Shown here in pieces: positions 7,294-9,312 of a DNA stretch of 9,312 nt. Under the pieces are notes generated by a model that was not told the DNA's origin, did not search any database, and saw only the letters and a program-made list of their open reading frames with translations. The translations under genes were made by a program, and so were the position numbers. The DNA is from Hungateiclostridiaceae bacterium UBA3922 (lineage in GTDB: Bacteria; Bacillota; Clostridia; Acetivibrionales; DTU013): contig DGEQ01000111.1 in assembly GCA_002386045.1 (NCBI GenBank), positions 4,447 through 13,758 on the forward strand, in the 5' to 3' direction. The stretch's first letter is position 1, and each line of letters begins with the position of its first letter.

Positions 7294-7331
7294 CACCTAT
7301 ATATGGCGCAAATCCAGCTACACATAGCCAT

Positions 7332-7349
7332 TTTATAAACGTTTTCGAA
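7332..7349 (-). promoter_or_regulatory. Possible auxiliary operator O2
   Basis: A second CpG-centred site (7340-7341) shares CGTTTTCG exactly with O1, in the same orientation, 91 bp away centre to centre. The two halves match at only 5 of 8 positions, so it is weaker. It lies upstream of the -35 box, where it could support DNA looping with O1. Confidence 0.45.
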
Positions 7350-7471
7350 AAAATGCAGCCTGATTTCGCTTTTTCCGCTGTATTTTTCTGCCGACACAAA
7401 ACATGCCGGCAAATCGGCAGTTATTTCGATGCATATGCTGCTGCCTGCTGCATGCAAAACGCGATGCATAT
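7350..7471. other. Gene-free spacer with a small inverted repeat and a 10-bp direct repeat
   Basis: No credible gene lies here. CTGCCGA (7388-7394) and TCGGCAG (7414-7420) form a 7-bp inverted repeat around a 19-base gap that holds the palindrome TGCCGGCA (7404-7411). CGATGCATAT occurs twice in direct orientation, at 7427-7436 and 7462-7471. These could be binding sites for another regulator, but nothing identifies one. Confidence 0.4.
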
Positions 7472-7508
7472 AAAAACCCCCGATGGCATGATCCCATCAG
7501 GGGTTTTT
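7472..7508 (-). terminator. Intrinsic terminator of the tRNA-Pro gene
   Basis: A 10-base stem (7477-7486 with 7494-7503) with a 7-base loop is followed on the minus strand by TTTTT (7472-7476). The odd position pairs as G-U in minus-strand RNA but is a C-A mismatch on the plus strand, which fits tRNA-direction use. It starts almost directly after the tRNA CCA end. It also insulates the LacI operon promoter from tRNA transcription. Confidence 0.9.
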
Positions 7509-7509
7509 C

Positions 7510-7585
7510 TGGTCGGAGTGACAGGATTCGAACCTGCGGCATCTTGGTCCCAAACCAAGCGCGCTACCAGCTGCGCTACACCCCG
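7510..7585 (-). tRNA. tRNA-Pro (anticodon TGG)
   Basis: The 76-base cloverleaf includes an encoded CCA end (7510-7512) and discriminator A. The acceptor stem CGGGGTG pairs with CACTCCG, including one G-T. The D-arm reads GCGCAGCTGGTAGCGC and the anticodon stem CTTGG/CCAAG encloses loop TTTGGGA with anticodon TGG at 7550-7552. The T-arm is GCAGGTTCGAATCCTGT. The TGG anticodon reads CCA codons and, with wobble modification, other proline codons. Confidence 0.97.
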
Positions 7586-7661
7586 CCGAACCGTGCATCC
7601 GTAACGGACGGTACATCTGACCGCATCGCAGCCTATGGCCGCACCTCCGGATGGCGAATAT

Positions 7662-7690
7662 ATTTTACTATACGCCGGCCAAATAATCAA
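7662..7690 (-). promoter_or_regulatory. Predicted promoter of tRNA-Pro
   Basis: On the minus strand, TTGATT (7685-7690) and TAAAAT (7662-7667) are separated by 17 bases, with four and five of six consensus matches. Transcription would start near 7655, leaving a 5' leader of about 70 bases to be removed by RNase P. The rest of 7586-7775 shows no gene. Confidence 0.6.
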
Positions 7691-7775
7691 TGGTATTATG
7701 CGCTTGTACGCCGTCTGTCCGGTCGTCACGGCGCCTTTTAACCATTTTGAAAGATAATTGTAACAGTAACATAAC

Positions 7776-7805
7776 TTGCCCCCCTTTACACCACTGCCTT
7801 ATAAT
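7776..7805 (+). promoter_or_regulatory. Predicted promoter of the ttcA-like gene
   Basis: TTGCCC (7776-7781) is followed after 18 bases by a perfect TATAAT (7800-7805). The start of transcription would fall near 7812, exactly at the first in-frame ATG (7812-7814). The message is therefore either leaderless from that ATG or has a leader of about 24 bases if translation begins at 7836. Confidence 0.65.
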
Positions 7806-7835
7806 TTAATCATGGGGAAGTTAGAAGATCTTGAT

Positions 7836-8582
7836 ATGGCAGTAGGCAGAAGGAACTTCAGCAAGCGCGGGCTGAAGCGGATACTTGGGCAGACGAGGCG
7901 GGCCATCCAGGATTATGAGATGATCCGCGAGGGCGACAGGATCGCTGTCGGCGTTTCGGGCGGAAAGGATTCGCTGACCCTGCTCATCGCACTCAGGAAA
8001 CTCATGGACTTCTATCCTGTCAGCTTCGAAATCAGGGCGGTCACGCTTTCCATGGGGATCGGCGAGCCGGACTATTCACCCGTAAAGCAGCTTTGCGATG
8101 ACATCGGAGTGGAATACATCATTGAAGATACATACATCGGGAAAATAGTATTCGAAGCACGGCAGGAAAACAATCCATGCTCCCTGTGCGCGAACCTGCG
8201 GAGAGGAGCGCTGAACAACGCGGCGCTCAGGCTCGGCTGCAACAAGGTGGCCCTTGCCCATAACCGGGACGACGCCATAGAGACCCTGCTTCTGAGCACT
8301 TTTTATGAGGGCCGTATACATACATTTTCACCGGTCACATACCTCAGCAGGAAGGACATCCACGTGATCAGGCCCCTGCTGTACGTGGAGGAGAAGCAGA
8401 TCAGGTCTTTCATAAAAGACAACGGCATACAGGTCGTCCACAACCCATGCCCGGCCAACGGCCATACAAAACGTCAATATATAAAGGATCTTCTGACAGA
8501 CCTTTCGCTCGACAACAGGGAAATCAAAAACAATATTTTCGGTGCCATAAAACGCTCAGGCCTGAACGGCTGGCACGAGTAA
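7836..8582 (+). CDS. ttcA: TtcA-like tRNA 2-thiocytidine synthetase (PP-loop ATPase)
   Basis: This cytoplasmic enzyme of the TtcA/TilS-type PP-loop family activates a tRNA base with ATP; TtcA members insert sulfur at C32. With the start used here it is 248 residues. The ATP-binding PP-loop SGGKDS is at 41-46. The cysteines expected to hold an iron-sulfur cluster are C115 and C118 (NPCSLCANLRRGAL) and C205 (NPCPANGHTKRQ). The HNRDDAIETLLL segment near 142 is also typical. ATG 7836 has a weak AGAAG site with an 8-base spacer. ATG 7812 is in frame but has no ribosome site and sits on the predicted transcription start. A TTG at 7776 lies inside the promoter and is rejected. The exact base modified cannot be proven from sequence. 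The next gene starts 11 bases after the stop. Confidence 0.9.
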   Translation: MAVGRRNFSKRGLKRILGQTRRAIQDYEMIREGDRIAVGVSGGKDSLTLLIALRKLMDFYPVSFEIRAVTLSMGIGEPDYSPVKQLCDDIGVEYIIEDTYIGKIVFEARQENNPCSLCANLRRGALNNAALRLGCNKVALAHNRDDAIETLLLSTFYEGRIHTFSPVTYLSRKDIHVIRPLLYVEEKQIRSFIKDNGIQVVHNPCPANGHTKRQYIKDLLTDLSLDNREIKNNIFGAIKRSGLNGWHE

Positions 8583-8593
8583 CGGAGGTCAAA

Positions 8594-9312
8594 ATGATCA
8601 GGAACAAAGGAAGAATCAGGCGATTGGCTGCTGTCTTTGCCGTAGTTTTCGCTGTCATATCCCTCACAGCTACAGTCACATATGCAGCCGATCCCACCGC
8701 TGTCAATGTCATTTACGAGGAAACGACCACCCATACGATAACAAAGGGTGTCACGCTGGACAACATAGTCAGGTTCACAAAATCGGGGTGGTACAACCTG
8801 CATGTCCTCAAGATCGATCTGAGGCAGAAACACATAAGCGTCGATACGCTCACCAATCCCGAATCCTTTGCGCTGCGCACTTCCACACTGAAACTTGCCC
8901 AACAGTCGGGAGCGGTGGCCGCTGTCAACGGCAGCTTCTTCACGCCCTCCGGCACCGGCTACGGATTCCCTGTCGGTGGTATCGTGAAATCTTCCGAATT
9001 ACAGAGCGTTTCCGACAACATAAACAGGTACAGTAACTCCATGGCTTCATTCTCCATCACGACCGACAACGAGGCAGTACTTGATTTCTGGAAGGCCGAT
9101 CTGAAGCTGGTCTCGGAGGAAAGCGGAGCAACACTTGCGTTCCAGCATTACAATAAGAAAAGCTGGAATGATTTCAGCGAGATATACGTTTTCGACAGGA
9201 AATGGGGCGAAAAAGCCTTCGGAGCGACCGAAGACATGCCGGACATGTTCCAGATGGTCGTGGACGAAGGGGTCGTGAAGCGCATGGTCTCGGGAAGCCC
9301 TGCCCTGACGAT
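8594..9312 (+). CDS. Secreted phosphodiester glycosidase (NAGPA/DUF2233)-like protein (partial, C-terminus beyond window)
   Basis: The first 239 residues of an exported protein are present. The signal peptide has a basic start (MIRNKGRIRR), a hydrophobic core and an AxA-type site at TYAAD, with cleavage after residue 31 or 32. The mature part resembles the phosphodiester glycosidase domain of the NAGPA/exopolysaccharide family. It has a VLKIDLRQKHISVDTL strand, then AAVNGSFFTPSG (109-120) and GFPVGGIVKSSEL (124-136), matching the family's usual 'NGdFF ... G.PvG..v..Gel' pattern. Such enzymes act on sugar-phosphodiester bonds in glycans, but the activity of bacterial members is mostly untested. 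The start has GGAGG (8584-8588) with a 5-base spacer. It follows ttcA by 11 bases and is probably co-transcribed, although no functional link between the two is apparent. Confidence 0.82.
   Translation, partial: MIRNKGRIRRLAAVFAVVFAVISLTATVTYAADPTAVNVIYEETTTHTITKGVTLDNIVRFTKSGWYNLHVLKIDLRQKHISVDTLTNPESFALRTSTLKLAQQSGAVAAVNGSFFTPSGTGYGFPVGGIVKSSELQSVSDNINRYSNSMASFSITTDNEAVLDFWKADLKLVSEESGATLAFQHYNKKSWNDFSEIYVFDRKWGEKAFGATEDMPDMFQMVVDEGVVKRMVSGSPALT

Noticed and set aside
7272..7604. Open frame on the plus strand whose translation contains GVTGFEPAASWSQTK
   Set aside because: This is the antisense reading of the tRNA-Pro gene, a known kind of spurious protein. The rest of the frame crosses the terminator and promoter region and has no ribosome site.
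7421..7729. Open frame on the minus strand containing GVAQLVARLVWDQDAAGSNPV
   Set aside because: This is the sense-strand translation of the same tRNA, another familiar false protein. It begins upstream of the tRNA promoter and ends after the terminator.

Overview
This window looks like chromosomal DNA from a Gram-positive, Clostridia-like member of the Bacillota. The reasons are Shine-Dalgarno sites close to AGGAGG, an LplB/LplC-type sugar transporter, a lipoprotein solute-binding protein, a sortase-type LPXTG surface protein and a tRNA gene with an encoded CCA end. I cannot place it to genus from sequence alone.

Positions 1-7349 hold one locus on the minus strand. Reading in its direction of transcription, it starts with a LacI-family regulator (6223-7224) preceded by a strong promoter (TTGACA-N18-TATTAT). 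A near-perfect palindromic operator with a central CpG lies on the predicted transcription start. Next comes a 717-residue secreted protein with an LPGTG wall-anchoring signal and three copies of a 153-residue repeat, plus what I read as a diverged fourth copy (3978-6131). Then come an LplB-like permease with an unusual N-terminal membrane extension (2373-3866), an LplC-like permease (1424-2362), and a lipoprotein solute-binding protein that runs off the left edge (1-1356). No ATPase gene is present, so the transporter may use a shared MsmK/MsmX-type ATPase encoded elsewhere. The simplest model is a LacI-controlled oligosaccharide uptake operon. In it, a wall-anchored repeat protein may bind or position a polymer outside the membrane while a long-tethered binding protein delivers fragments to the permeases. 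The substrate is unknown and the glycan-binding role is inference.

Positions 7472-7690 hold a tRNA-Pro(TGG) gene on the minus strand, with its own promoter and a strong intrinsic terminator that also separates it from the regulator gene.

From about 7776 to the right edge lies a plus-strand pair. A TtcA-like tRNA thiolation enzyme (7836-8582) has a perfect TATAAT box almost touching its first ATG. It is followed after 11 bases by a secreted protein resembling the phosphodiester glycosidase (NAGPA/DUF2233) family, which is cut by the window end.

The most interesting part is the combination of a multi-repeat LPXTG protein, a permease with an extra four-helix membrane domain and a binding protein with a linker of about 90 residues, all under one LacI regulator.
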